A stretch of 33,538 nucleotides of DNA from Salipiger marinus (lineage in GTDB: Bacteria; Pseudomonadota; Alphaproteobacteria; Rhodobacterales; Rhodobacteraceae): the NCBI RefSeq assembly GCF_900100085.1, contig NZ_FNEJ01000036.1:1-33538 (forward strand). The letters run 5' to 3'. The notes beneath the pieces were generated by a model that was not told where the DNA came from, ran no database searches, and saw only the letters and a list, made by a program, of their open reading frames with translations. Below, in pieces: positions 24,308 to 33,538 of this stretch. The translations under genes were made by a program, and so were the position numbers. Each line of letters begins with the position of its first letter. The stretch's first letter is position 1.

Positions 24308-25232
24308 GCGGCCAGCCCGGCAGGATGCCTGCCCGTTCCGCCGCGATAAACTCCCAGACCGTGCGCGCGGCACCGGTCAGCGGCATGTCGGCGCGGTGCA
24401 GCAGGAACCAGTGCCGCAGGATCGGCAGGCCGGGCAGATCCAGCGTCACCAGCCGCCCGGTGCGCAGCTCCTCCACCACGGTGTGATAGGAAATCAGCGC
24501 GATCCCCAGCCCCGCGATCACCGCCTGCTTGATGGTCTCGTTGGAATTCATCTCTGACCGGGCATAGGTCTTGCCCTCGCCGATGCGGTCCAGAAACCGG
24601 GTGGCCAGAATGCGCGTGCCCGATCCCGGCTCGCGCATCAGAAACGGCTCGGCCAGCACCGCCGCCGCAGTCACCCCCGCCTGCCCCGCCAGCGGATGGT
24701 CGGGCGGCGCGATCAGCACATGCGGATGCACCCCGATGGACAGCGATTCCACCATCGGCTCGCGCGGGGGGCGGCCCATGATCGCCAGATCCAGCGCCCC
24801 ATCCTGCAGCGCCGAAATGATCGTGTCGCGGTTGCCGACCTGCAGCACCACCTCGATCTCCGGGCAGGCGCGGCGCAGGCGGGCGACAAGGCCGGGGGCG
24901 AAATATTTGCCCGTCGACACCACGCCCAGCACCACCGTGCCCGCGAGCCCCTTCTGCAGCGCATCGATTCGCTGCAGCCCCAGACGAAAGGCCGCCTCTG
25001 CGCTGCGCCATGCCTGCAGCAGCGCAGCACCTTCGGGAGTGGCATGGAACCGCCCCGCCCCCTCCCGCGACAGCAGACCGCAGCCAAAGGTCTGTTCCAG
25101 CACCTTCAGCTGGCTGTGCACCGCAGGGGCGGTCAGCCCCAGCTCTTCGGCGGCGCGCGAAATTGAGCCTGTTCTTTCAACGGCTTCCAGTGCGCGCAGC
25201 TGTTTCAGCGTCAGGGAGGACAGGCGGCGCAT
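24297..25232 (-). CDS. cbbR: LysR-type regulator of the cbb operon
   Basis: Activates CO2-fixation genes in response to Calvin-cycle metabolites such as RuBP. The 311-residue product has an N-terminal winged HTH (LTLKQLRALEAVERTGSISRAAEELGLTAPAVHSQLKVLEQ) and a periplasmic-binding-fold effector domain (GVVSTGKYFAPGLVARLRRACPEIEVVLQVGNRD). It is divergent from cbbF with 99 bp between, the standard cbbR arrangement. It is convergent with, and overlaps by 11 bp, the MBL-fold gene. Confidence 0.95.
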   Translation of the reverse strand: MRRLSSLTLKQLRALEAVERTGSISRAAEELGLTAPAVHSQLKVLEQTFGCGLLSREGAGRFHATPEGAALLQAWRSAEAAFRLGLQRIDALQKGLAGTVVLGVVSTGKYFAPGLVARLRRACPEIEVVLQVGNRDTIISALQDGALDLAIMGRPPREPMVESLSIGVHPHVLIAPPDHPLAGQAGVTAAAVLAEPFLMREPGSGTRILATRFLDRIGEGKTYARSEMNSNETIKQAVIAGLGIALISYHTVVEELRTGRLVTLDLPGLPILRHWFLLHRADMPLTGAARTVWEFIAAERAGILPGWPPSR

Positions 25233-25331
25233 TTAAATTATCCGAATCCAAGGACAGATTAATTAAATTTCCTAACAAACGTGAATGCGCAAGATCAAGT
25301 CTCAGTCACCCGTCGAGGAGAGGAGGCCTTG
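25233..25331. promoter_or_regulatory. cbbR-cbbF divergent control region with LysR-type site
   Basis: The only clearly A+T-rich segment of this part of the window. ATTTAAAT (25231-25238) and TTAATTAA (25259-25266) are perfect palindromes. TTA-AATTTCC-TAA at 25263-25275 fits both the LysR T-N11-A rule and the TNA-N7/8-TNA pattern described for CbbR sites. A strong GAGGAGAGGAGG tract just before cbbF serves as its ribosome site. No reliable -35/-10 could be fixed by eye. Confidence 0.6.
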
Positions 25332-26339
25332 ATGACCGACCAAAGCCCGTTCGCACCCGAGGCCCCCATTCCCGCCGATCTGCGCCCGGTGCTGGATGCG
25401 CTGGCCCGCACCGCCCGCGATCTGGCCCGCCGCATTGCACGCGGTCCGCTTGCCGGACAGATGGGCGCGCGGGTGGGCGCCAACAGCGATGGCGACGCGC
25501 AGCAGGCGCTGGACGTGATCGCGGACCACGCCTTTGCCAGCGCCCTGCGCGGCACCGGCATCCGCTGGTATGCCTCCGAAGAACGCGACAGCGTCGAGGA
25601 ACTGGACCCGGCAGGCCCCCTCGCGCTGGCCATCGACCCGCTGGACGGATCGTCCAACATCGAAACAAACGTCTCCATCGGCACGATCTTCTCCCTCCGT
25701 GCCGCGATGGACACCGGGGCGGAGACGTTCCTCCGCCCCGGGCATGACCAGCTCGCGGCAGGCTATGTGATCTACGGCCCGCAGGTCATGCTGATGCTGA
25801 CCGTGGGGGCGGGGCTGCACTCCTATATCCTTGATCCCGACACCGGGCTCTTCACCCTGCTGGATCCGGCCGTGACCGTGGCGGAGGACAGCTGCGAATT
25901 CGCCATCAACGCGTCCAACTACCGGCACTGGGCCAAGCCGGTGCGCGCCTATATCGACGACTGCCTTGCCGGGGCGGATGGCCCCCGGGCGCGCAATTTC
26001 AACATGCGCTGGATTGCCTCGCTGGTGGCGGAAACCCACCGCATCCTGACGCGGGGCGGGCTGTTTCTGTATCCCTCGGACGCGCGGCCCGGCTATGCGC
26101 AGGGGCGGCTGCGGATGGTCTATGAATGCGCCCCCATCGCGCTGCTGGTCGAGGCGGCGCAGGGCCGCGCCACCGATGGCAGCACCCGCATTCTGGATCT
26201 GGTGCCCGCCAGCCTGCATGCCCGCACGCCCTTCGTCTTTGGCTCGGCGGGCAAGGTGGATCAGGTCACCGCCTATCACGACCTTCCCGAGCCCGAGATT
26301 TCGGCCCTGTTCGGCCATCGCGGCCTGTTCCGCGCCTGA
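25332..26339 (+). CDS. cbbF: fructose-1,6-bisphosphatase class I (cbb operon)
   Basis: Dephosphorylates fructose-1,6-bisphosphate, and often sedoheptulose-1,7-bisphosphate, in RuBP regeneration. The 335-residue product has the metal/active-site block [20 protein letters not shown] (from residue 101), SEERD upstream, and the C-terminal [19 protein letters not shown]. Start at 25332 after AGGAGG; 17 extra upstream codons are open but not needed. First gene of the cbb operon; cbbP starts 15 bp after its stop. Confidence 0.97.
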   Translation: MTDQSPFAPEAPIPADLRPVLDALARTARDLARRIARGPLAGQMGARVGANSDGDAQQALDVIADHAFASALRGTGIRWYASEERDSVEELDPAGPLALAIDPLDGSSNIETNVSIGTIFSLRAAMDTGAETFLRPGHDQLAAGYVIYGPQVMLMLTVGAGLHSYILDPDTGLFTLLDPAVTVAEDSCEFAINASNYRHWAKPVRAYIDDCLAGADGPRARNFNMRWIASLVAETHRILTRGGLFLYPSDARPGYAQGRLRMVYECAPIALLVEAAQGRATDGSTRILDLVPASLHARTPFVFGSAGKVDQVTAYHDLPEPEISALFGHRGLFRA

Positions 26340-26354
26340 CCTGAAAGCCCCGAC

Positions 26355-27227
26355 ATGAGCAAGAAGCATCCCATCATCTCCGTCACCGGATCCTCCGGCG
26401 CGGGCACCACCACGGTCAAGACGACCTTTGACCAGATCTTCCGCCGCGAGGGCATCCGCGCCGTCAGCATCGAAGGTGACGCCTTCCACCGCTACAACCG
26501 CGCCGACATGAAGGCGGAACTGATCGCCCGCAAGGCCGCCGGGGACGAGACCTTCAGCCATTTCTCCTATGACGCCAACGAACTGGCCAAGCTGGAGGAC
26601 ATCTTTCGCATCTATGCCCAGACCGGCAGCGGCGAGACCCGGCATTACGTGCATGACGATCAGGAGGCCGCGCGCTGGAGCACGCCTCCCGGCGAATTCA
26701 CCCCGTGGGAGCCGTTCGAGGAAGGCTCTGACCTGCTCTTTTACGAAGGTCTGCACGGCGCCGTTGACAATGACGCGGTGAACCTTGCCGCGCTTGCCGA
26801 TCTGAAGATCGGGGTGGTGCCGGTGATCAACCTTGAATGGATCCAGAAGATCCACCGCGACAAGGCCAGCCGCGGCTACACCACCGAAGCCGTGACCGAT
26901 GTGATCCTGCGCCGGATGCACGCCTATGTGCACTGCATCTGCCCGCAATTCACCCAGACCGACGTGAATTTCCAGCGCGTGCCGGTGGTCGACACTTCCA
27001 ACCCGTTCATCGCCCGCTGGATCCCCACCGCCGATGAAAGCCTTGTGGTGATCCGCTTCCGCAATCCGCGCGGGATCGATTTCCCCTACCTGACCTCGAT
27101 GATCCAGAACAGCTGGATGAGCCGCGCCAATTCCATCGTGATCCCCGGCGGCAAGATGGACCTCGCCATGCAGCTCATCTTCACACCCATGGTCCAGCGG
27201 CTTGTGACCGAAAGCCGACGCGCCTGA
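26355..27227 (+). CDS. cbbP: phosphoribulokinase
   Basis: Makes RuBP from ribulose 5-phosphate and ATP, a reaction unique to the Calvin cycle. The 290-residue length is that of the bacterial octameric class I enzyme. It has the P-loop GSSGAGTTT (12-20), IEGDAFHRYNRADMK, and LLFYEGLHGAVDND. Second gene of the operon, with a weak GAAAG ribosome site. Confidence 0.98.
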   Translation: MSKKHPIISVTGSSGAGTTTVKTTFDQIFRREGIRAVSIEGDAFHRYNRADMKAELIARKAAGDETFSHFSYDANELAKLEDIFRIYAQTGSGETRHYVHDDQEAARWSTPPGEFTPWEPFEEGSDLLFYEGLHGAVDNDAVNLAALADLKIGVVPVINLEWIQKIHRDKASRGYTTEAVTDVILRRMHAYVHCICPQFTQTDVNFQRVPVVDTSNPFIARWIPTADESLVVIRFRNPRGIDFPYLTSMIQNSWMSRANSIVIPGGKMDLAMQLIFTPMVQRLVTESRRA

Positions 27228-27242
27228 CAGGGAGGACGACCG

Positions 27243-29249
27243 ATGAACGTGCAGACCAAGGTGACCACCACCGAAGACCTGATGGCCAATGCCATCCGCG
27301 CGCTGACCATGGATGCGGTGCAGCAGGCCAATTCCGGCCATCCCGGCGCGCCCATGGGCATGGCGGATGTGGCGGCGGTGCTGTTCAACCGCTTCGTCAC
27401 GCTGGATCCGAAACAGGACCGCTGGCCCGACCGCGACCGCTTCGTGATGAGCGCGGGCCATGGCTCGATGCTGGTTTACGCCATCCATCACCTGCTGGGG
27501 TATGACGACATGCCCACGGACCAGATCCGCCGCTTTCGCCAGCTGGGCGCGCGCACGGCGGGGCATCCAGAATACGGCCATGCCAAGGGGATCGAGATGA
27601 CGACCGGCCCGCTGGGTCAGGGGCTGGCCACCGCTGTCGGCATGGCGCTGGCTGAACGCATGCTCAATGCCCGGTTCGGCGACGCGCTGGTCGATCATTT
27701 CACCTATGTGATCGCGGGCGATGGCTGCCTGATGGAAGGCATCAGCCACGAGGCCATCGACCTTGCCGGCCATCTGCGGCTGGGGCGGCTGGTGCTGCTC
27801 TGGGATGACAACGGCATCACCATCGACGGCGGCACCGACCTGTCGACCTCCACCGACCAGCGGGCGCGGTTCACGGCGGCGGGCTGGCATGTTCAGGCGG
27901 TGGATGGCCATGACAAGGACGCGGTCGCGCAGGCCATCGAACTGGCGCGGACCGATCCCCGCCCCTCGATGATCGCCTGCCGCACGGTGATCGGCTATGG
28001 CGCGCCCACCAAACAGGGCAGCCATGACGTGCATGGCGCGCCCTTGGGCGCCGAGGAGATTGCCACCGCCCGCCGGGCGCTCGACTGGCCGCACCCGCCT
28101 TTCGAGATCCCCGAACCGGTGCGCGCCGCATGGCGGGCCGTGGCGGCCCGGGGCGCCGCCGCGCGGCAGGACTGGGCGCGCCGGGTTGCGGCCCATCCGC
28201 AGGCCGAGGCGTTCCGCGCCGCGCAGGGCCCGGTGGATGCCCGCGCGCTGGAGGCGGCGATGACCGCCCACAAGCACCGCCTGTCGCAGGATGCCCCCCG
28301 CGTCGCCACCCGCAAGGCCAGCGAGATGGCGCTGGAGGTGGTCAATGCCACCCTGCCCGACACGGCGGGCGGATCGGCGGATCTGACCGGATCGAACAAC
28401 ACCCGCACCAAGGGGATGCGCGCCGTCGCCCCCGGCGATTATGCGGGCCGCTACATCCATTACGGCATCCGCGAACATGCCATGGCGGCGGCGATGAACG
28501 GTCTCGCGCTGCATGGCGGGCTGCGGCCCTATGGCGGCACCTTCCTTGCCTTTGCCGATTACTGCCGCCCCGCGATGCGCCTGTCGGCGCTGATGGGCGT
28601 GCCCGTCACCTATGTGATGACCCATGACAGCATCGGGCTGGGCGAGGATGGCCCGACGCATCAGCCGGTGGAAACCCTCGCGTCGCTGCGCGCCATGCCC
28701 AACCTGCTGGTGCTGCGCCCCGCCGATGCGGTGGAAACCGCCGAAAGCTGGGCACTGGCGCTGGCGCAGACCACCACACCCGTCGTGCTGTGCCTGTCGC
28801 GGCAGGCCCTGCCCACCGTCCGCACCCGGCATGTGGAGGCCAATCTGGTGGCACGCGGCGCCTATGTGCTGCGCGCGGCGCCGCACCGCGACGTGACGCT
28901 GATCGCCACCGGATCCGAGGTGGAGCTGGCCCTTGCCGCCGCCGACCTGCTGGCCGCAGAGGGCATCGCCGCCGCCGTGGTCTCTGCCCCCTGTTTCGAG
29001 CTTTTTGCGGTGCAGGGCGCCGAACACCGCGCCGAGGTGCTGGGGGACGCGCCCCGCGTCGGGATCGAGGCGGCGGTGCGTCAGGGCTGGGACGGGCTGA
29101 TGCTGCGCCCCGGCGATGGCTTTGTCGGCATGACCGGCTTTGGCGCCTCGGCCCCCGCGCCCGATCTTTACCGCCATTTCGGCATCACCGCCGAGGCCGT
29201 GGCCGATCTGGCCCGCCACCTGACCCGCAGCCCCGCCACCGCGCACTGA
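27243..29249 (+). CDS. cbbT: transketolase (cbb operon)
   Basis: Transfers two-carbon units in RuBP regeneration, using thiamine diphosphate. The 668-residue product has [15 protein letters not shown], the ThDP motif starting [13 protein letters not shown] (159 on) and ending at Asn190, the pyrimidine domain [13 protein letters not shown] and the [17 protein letters not shown] loop. GGGAGGA lies upstream, and cbbA follows 23 bp later. A cbbT between cbbP and cbbA is the order known from form II operons. Confidence 0.98.
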   Translation: MNVQTKVTTTEDLMANAIRALTMDAVQQANSGHPGAPMGMADVAAVLFNRFVTLDPKQDRWPDRDRFVMSAGHGSMLVYAIHHLLGYDDMPTDQIRRFRQLGARTAGHPEYGHAKGIEMTTGPLGQGLATAVGMALAERMLNARFGDALVDHFTYVIAGDGCLMEGISHEAIDLAGHLRLGRLVLLWDDNGITIDGGTDLSTSTDQRARFTAAGWHVQAVDGHDKDAVAQAIELARTDPRPSMIACRTVIGYGAPTKQGSHDVHGAPLGAEEIATARRALDWPHPPFEIPEPVRAAWRAVAARGAAARQDWARRVAAHPQAEAFRAAQGPVDARALEAAMTAHKHRLSQDAPRVATRKASEMALEVVNATLPDTAGGSADLTGSNNTRTKGMRAVAPGDYAGRYIHYGIREHAMAAAMNGLALHGGLRPYGGTFLAFADYCRPAMRLSALMGVPVTYVMTHDSIGLGEDGPTHQPVETLASLRAMPNLLVLRPADAVETAESWALALAQTTTPVVLCLSRQALPTVRTRHVEANLVARGAYVLRAAPHRDVTLIATGSEVELALAAADLLAAEGIAAAVVSAPCFELFAVQGAEHRAEVLGDAPRVGIEAAVRQGWDGLMLRPGDGFVGMTGFGASAPAPDLYRHFGITAEAVADLARHLTRSPATAH

Positions 29250-29272
29250 CCCCCACCGGAAAGGAGACCCCC

Positions 29273-30332
29273 ATGCCGCTCATCACGCTCCGGCAGTTGC
29301 TGGATCACGCCGCAGATCAGGGCTACGGCGTGCCCGCCTTCAACATCAACAACATGGAACAGGGGCTGGCGATCCTGCGCGCCGCCGAGGCCTGCCGCGC
29401 CCCGGTCATCCTGCAGGCCAGCCGGGGCGCGCGCAGCTATGCGGGCGACGTGATGCTGCGCCACATGGTGCAGGCGCTGGCCGAGATGTTCCCCCGCATC
29501 CCGATCGTGCTGCATCAGGACCACGGCAACAACGACGCCACCTGCCTGTCGGCGATCCGCCACGGTTTCACCTCGGTGATGATGGACGGCTCGCTGCTGG
29601 AGGACATGAAAACCCCCGCCAGCTACGCCTATAACGCCCGGATCACCGCCCGCGTCACCCGCGCCGCCCATGCCGTCGGTGCCAGCGTCGAGGGCGAACT
29701 GGGGGTGCTGGGCAGTCTGGAAACCGGCGAGGCCGCAGCCGAGGACGGATCGGGTGCCGAAGGCAGGCTGGACCACAGCCAGCTGCTGACCGACCCCGAT
29801 CAGGCGGTGGAATTTGTGCAGGCCACGCAATGCGACGCGCTGGCCATCGCCTGCGGCACCTCGCACGGCGCCTATAAATTCACCCGCCAGCCCGATGGCG
29901 AGATCCTGTCCATGGACACCATCGCCGCCATCCATGCCAAGCTGCCCGACACCCATCTGGTGATGCACGGCTCCTCCTCGGTGCCGCAGGCGCTGCAGGA
30001 TCTCATCAATGCCCATGGCGGCCACATGCCGCAGACATGGGGCGTGCCGCTGGCCGAGATCGAACGCGGCATCCGCATGGGCGTGCGCAAGGTCAATATC
30101 GACACCGACTGCCGCATGGCGATGACCGCGCAGTTCCGCCGCGTGGCGCAGGAACAGCCCGGCGAATTCGACCCGCGCAAGTTCCTGATCCCCGCGATGG
30201 CAGAGCTGGAGGCGCTGTGCCGTGACCGGCTCGACCGTTTCGGGGCGGCGGGACAGGCAGAGCGGATCTCCCCGATCAGCCTTGACGACATGGCGCGGCG
30301 CTATGCCAGCGGCGCGCTCGCCCCCCGCATCG

Positions 30333-30352
<20 letters not shown>
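29273..30352 (+). CDS. cbbA: fructose-bisphosphate aldolase class II (cbb operon)
   Basis: Zinc-dependent aldolase making fructose-1,6- and sedoheptulose-1,7-bisphosphate. The 359-residue product has [11 protein letters not shown], the catalytic HQDHGNN (His81, Asp83, His84) and further zinc-site histidines in GTSHGAYK (His198) and VMHGSSSVP (His232). It starts at 29273 after AAAGGAG; the frame is open far upstream but overlaps cbbT. The Ala/Arg-rich C-terminal coding end is partly duplicated just downstream of the stop. Confidence 0.97.
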
Positions 30353-31911
<1,559 letters not shown>

Positions 31912-31918
31912 TGCCGCC

Positions 31919-31936
31919 GGAGGGCACGCGCCCTCC
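31919..31936 (+). other. stem-loop between cbbL and cbbS
   Basis: GGAGGGC-ACGC-GCCCTCC forms a perfect 7-bp stem in the 54-bp gap, with no T-tract. It may protect the upstream cbbL message or tune the cbbL:cbbS ratio. This is inference from position. Confidence 0.5.
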
Positions 31937-31965
31937 TCCCCCGTTCAGATTTCAGGAGACATGCC

Positions 31966-32385
31966 ATGCGACTGAGACAAGGCCAGTTCAGCTTTCTGCC
32001 CGACCTCACCGATCAGGACATCCACGCACAGGCCCAGTATGCCATCGATCAGGGCTGGGCGGTTTCGGTCGAGGTGACCGACGATCCGCACCCGCGCAAC
32101 ACCTACTGGGAGATGTGGGGCCACCCGATGTTCGACAATCCCGACGCCGCCGCCGTGGTGTTCGAGGTCAACGAATGCCGCAAGATGCATGGCGGCAAAT
32201 ACATCCGGGTCATCGCCTTTGACAGCACGCCGGGCTGGGAATCCATCCGCATGAGCTTCATCGTGAACCGCCCCGCCGACGAACCCGGCTTCCGTCTTGT
32301 CCGGCAGGAGGGCGAGGGCCGCAGCCTCCGCTACAGCATCGAAAGCTACGCGCTGCGCGAACCCGAGGGCCGCCGCTACGCCTGA
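31966..32385 (+). CDS. cbbS: RuBisCO small subunit, form IC
   Basis: Assembles with CbbL as L8S8. The 139-residue product has [33 protein letters not shown] and the longer C-terminal beta-hairpin extension ([30 protein letters not shown]) typical of red-type enzymes. AGGAG lies upstream. A second ATG 5 nt before the start is in another frame. A repeat element follows the stop before cbbX. Confidence 0.98.
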   Translation: MRLRQGQFSFLPDLTDQDIHAQAQYAIDQGWAVSVEVTDDPHPRNTYWEMWGHPMFDNPDAAAVVFEVNECRKMHGGKYIRVIAFDSTPGWESIRMSFIVNRPADEPGFRLVRQEGEGRSLRYSIESYALREPEGRRYA

Positions 32386-32393
32386 ACACCGCA

Positions 32394-32447
32394 CCGGGGG
32401 GCTTTGCGCCCCCCGGACCCCCGCAGGATATTTTTGGTCAGAAGAAG
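32394..32447 (-). repeat. intergenic repeat copy D (inverted), between cbbS and cbbX
   Basis: The element in reverse orientation: GC hairpin first (CCGGGGGGC/GCCCCCCGG, 32394-32416 with its loop), then CCGCAGGATATTTTTGGTC and AGAAGAAG (32421-32447). Its TTCTTC end points toward cbbX, whose start codon is 15 bp away. It interrupts the otherwise compact cbb operon. Confidence 0.75.
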
Positions 32448-32461
32448 CCCGGAGCCCGCCC

Positions 32462-33382
32462 ATGTCATCCACAGCCCCTGTCCCCCGCCCCCAGAGCGTG
32501 GATCTGACCGCCGCCTGTGAAGCCTCGAGCGTCCGGGACATCCTGCAGGATCTGGACAGGTCGCTGATCGGCCTCGCTCCGGTCAAGGCCCGCATCCGCG
32601 AGACGGCGGCGCTGCTGCTGGTCGACCGGGCGCGGCGCGAACTGGGCCTTGCCAGCGCGCCGCCCACCCTGCACATGAGCTTCACCGGCAATCCCGGCAC
32701 CGGCAAGACCACGGTGGCGCTGCGCATGGCCGACCTGCTGCACCGGCTGGGCTATGTCCGCAAGGGACATCTGGTCACCGTCACCCGCGACGATCTGGTG
32801 GGGCAGTATATCGGCCATACCGCCCCCAAGACCAAGGAGGCGCTGAAGAAGGCGATGGGCGGCGTGCTGTTCATCGACGAGGCCTACTACCTCTACCGTC
32901 CGGAAAACGAACGCGATTACGGGCAGGAGGCGATCGAGATCCTGCTGCAGGTCATGGAAAACAACCGCGACGATCTTGTGGTGATCCTTGCGGGCTATGC
33001 CGACCGGATGGACCGGTTCTTTGCCTCCAATCCCGGCTTCCGCTCGCGCATCGCCCATCACATCGACTTTCCCGACTACAGCGATGCCGAACTGCTGCAG
33101 ATCGCCCAGACCATGCTGGATGCCCAAGGGTATGCGCTTGACGGTCCCGCCCGCGCCGCCATGGCCGAGTATGTCACCGCGCGCCGCCAGCAGCCGCATT
33201 TCGCCAATGCCCGCTCGCTGCGCAACGCGCTCGACCGGGCGCGGCTGCGGCAGGCCAGCCGGCTCTTTGAGGCCGGTCGCGGCCCGCTTGACGCGCAGGC
33301 CCTGTCCACCCTGACCGAACCCGACATCCGCGCCAGCCGCGTGTTCCGTGGCGGGCTCGACATCGACCGTCCTTCCGCCTGA
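32462..33382 (+). CDS. cbbX: red-type RuBisCO activase
   Basis: AAA+ motor that removes inhibitory sugar phosphates from form IC RuBisCO by pulling on the CbbL C-terminus; activated by RuBP. The 306-residue product has Walker [10 protein letters not shown] (76-84), the pore-loop YIGHT (116-120), Walker [13 protein letters not shown] (135-146), the arginine-finger region [11 protein letters not shown] and a C-terminal helical lid. I start it at 32462 ([15 protein letters not shown]) with GGAG about 9 nt upstream. The frame is open 55 codons earlier, but those overlap cbbS and the repeat. Repeat copies lie on both sides of the gene, in opposite orientations. Confidence 0.97.
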   Translation: MSSTAPVPRPQSVDLTAACEASSVRDILQDLDRSLIGLAPVKARIRETAALLLVDRARRELGLASAPPTLHMSFTGNPGTGKTTVALRMADLLHRLGYVRKGHLVTVTRDDLVGQYIGHTAPKTKEALKKAMGGVLFIDEAYYLYRPENERDYGQEAIEILLQVMENNRDDLVVILAGYADRMDRFFASNPGFRSRIAHHIDFPDYSDAELLQIAQTMLDAQGYALDGPARAAMAEYVTARRQQPHFANARSLRNALDRARLRQASRLFEAGRGPLDAQALSTLTEPDIRASRVFRGGLDIDRPSA

Positions 33383-33385
33383 TCC

Positions 33386-33434
33386 TTCTTCTGACCACAA
33401 ATATCCCGGGGGGTGCGGGGGGCTGGCCCCCCGC
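33386..33434 (+). repeat. intergenic repeat copy E, between cbbX and rpe
   Basis: TTCTTCTGACC (33386-33396) then ACAAATATCCCGGGGGG to 33413, followed by a hairpin with perfect 8-bp arms GCGGGGGG/CCCCCCGC and loop CTGG (33415-33434). It begins 3 nt after the cbbX stop. Confidence 0.8.
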
Positions 33435-33462
33435 CTCTTCCCGCCCCCACAAGGACCAGCCC

Positions 33463-33538
33463 ATGCCCTTTGACCGCCGCGTAAAGATCGCGCCCTCCAT
33501 CCTGTCCGCCGATTTCGCCGATTTTGGCCGCGAGATTC
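33463..33538 (+). CDS. cbbE: ribulose-phosphate 3-epimerase, N-terminal part (cut by window end)
   Basis: Epimerase of the cbb operon. The first 25 residues are MPFDRRVKIAPSILSADFAD followed by FGREI. The APSILSADF motif is diagnostic for the N-terminal strand of this TIM barrel. AAGGA lies about 8 nt before the ATG. It follows cbbX, where cbbY/cbbE usually stand in Rhodobacter. The remaining about 200 residues are outside the window. Confidence 0.93.
   Translation, partial: MPFDRRVKIAPSILSADFADFGREI

Noticed and set aside
25302-29246. A minus-strand open frame of 1314 codons antisense to cbbF, cbbP and cbbT
   Set aside because: Same codon-bias shadow effect; the sense strand encodes three well-conserved enzymes with ribosome sites.
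32297-32461. Earlier in-frame start for cbbX
   Set aside because: The extra 55 residues overlap cbbS and the repeat, and do not resemble CbbX; the ATG at 32462 gives the family-typical N-terminus.

Overview
The window is about two thirds G+C, has strong third-position GC bias and is densely packed with genes. Its content points to a facultatively autotrophic, PHB-storing Rhodobacterales alphaproteobacterium (Rhodobacter, Rhodovulum or Paracoccus type): red-type (form IC) RuBisCO with CbbX and CbbR, a ctaC-ctaB-ctaG-ctaE cytochrome oxidase operon followed by surf1-thrC-M16 protease, a phaZ/phaC/phaP block, and short TTCTTCTGACC...AAATATCCCGGGG intergenic repeats. The species cannot be named from sequence reading alone.

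Layout. 1-438 is the 3' end of a ribulose-phosphate 3-epimerase gene (rpe). 439-1795 holds a possible leader ORF, a LysE/RhtB exporter and a short phosphoribosyltransferase-like protein. 1884-5684 is a polyhydroxybutyrate module: phaZ (minus) divergent from phaC, then phaP behind a promoter with two CTGC-N3-GCAG PhaR-type operators. 5834-9202 (all minus) holds an alpha/beta hydrolase and the tight cluster scoA - LOV histidine kinase - scoB, in which a predicted blue-light sensor kinase lies between the two subunits of a 3-oxoacid CoA-transferase. 9313-15501 (all minus) holds an L,D-transpeptidase, topA, dprA and tldD. A perfect FNR box lies between tldD and the divergent cta operon. 15689-19188 is ctaC-ctaB-(small membrane protein)-ctaG-ctaE, closed by a terminator. 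19465-23379 is surf1-thrC-M16 peptidase-GNAT with overlapping stops and starts, followed by an exported metallo-beta-lactamase-fold protein. 24297 to the end is the Calvin-Benson-Bassham region: cbbR divergent from cbbF-cbbP-cbbT-cbbA-cbbL-cbbS-cbbX and the 5' end of a second rpe (cbbE).

How it fits together. The cbb operon encodes CO2 fixation, RuBP regeneration and a RuBisCO activase. The pha genes store and release carbon and reductant as PHB. ScoAB would activate the acetoacetate released when PHB is degraded. The cta/surf1 genes build an aa3-type oxidase, though subunit I is not in this window. The most distinctive point is the LOV kinase inside the CoA-transferase operon, which hints at light input to ketone-body/PHB carbon flow or simply co-expression with it. 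Other notable points are the rpe fragments at both ends, cbbX bracketed by inverted copies of the intergenic repeat, and a mixed cbb gene order. No tRNA, rRNA, CRISPR array, transposase or phage gene was seen.
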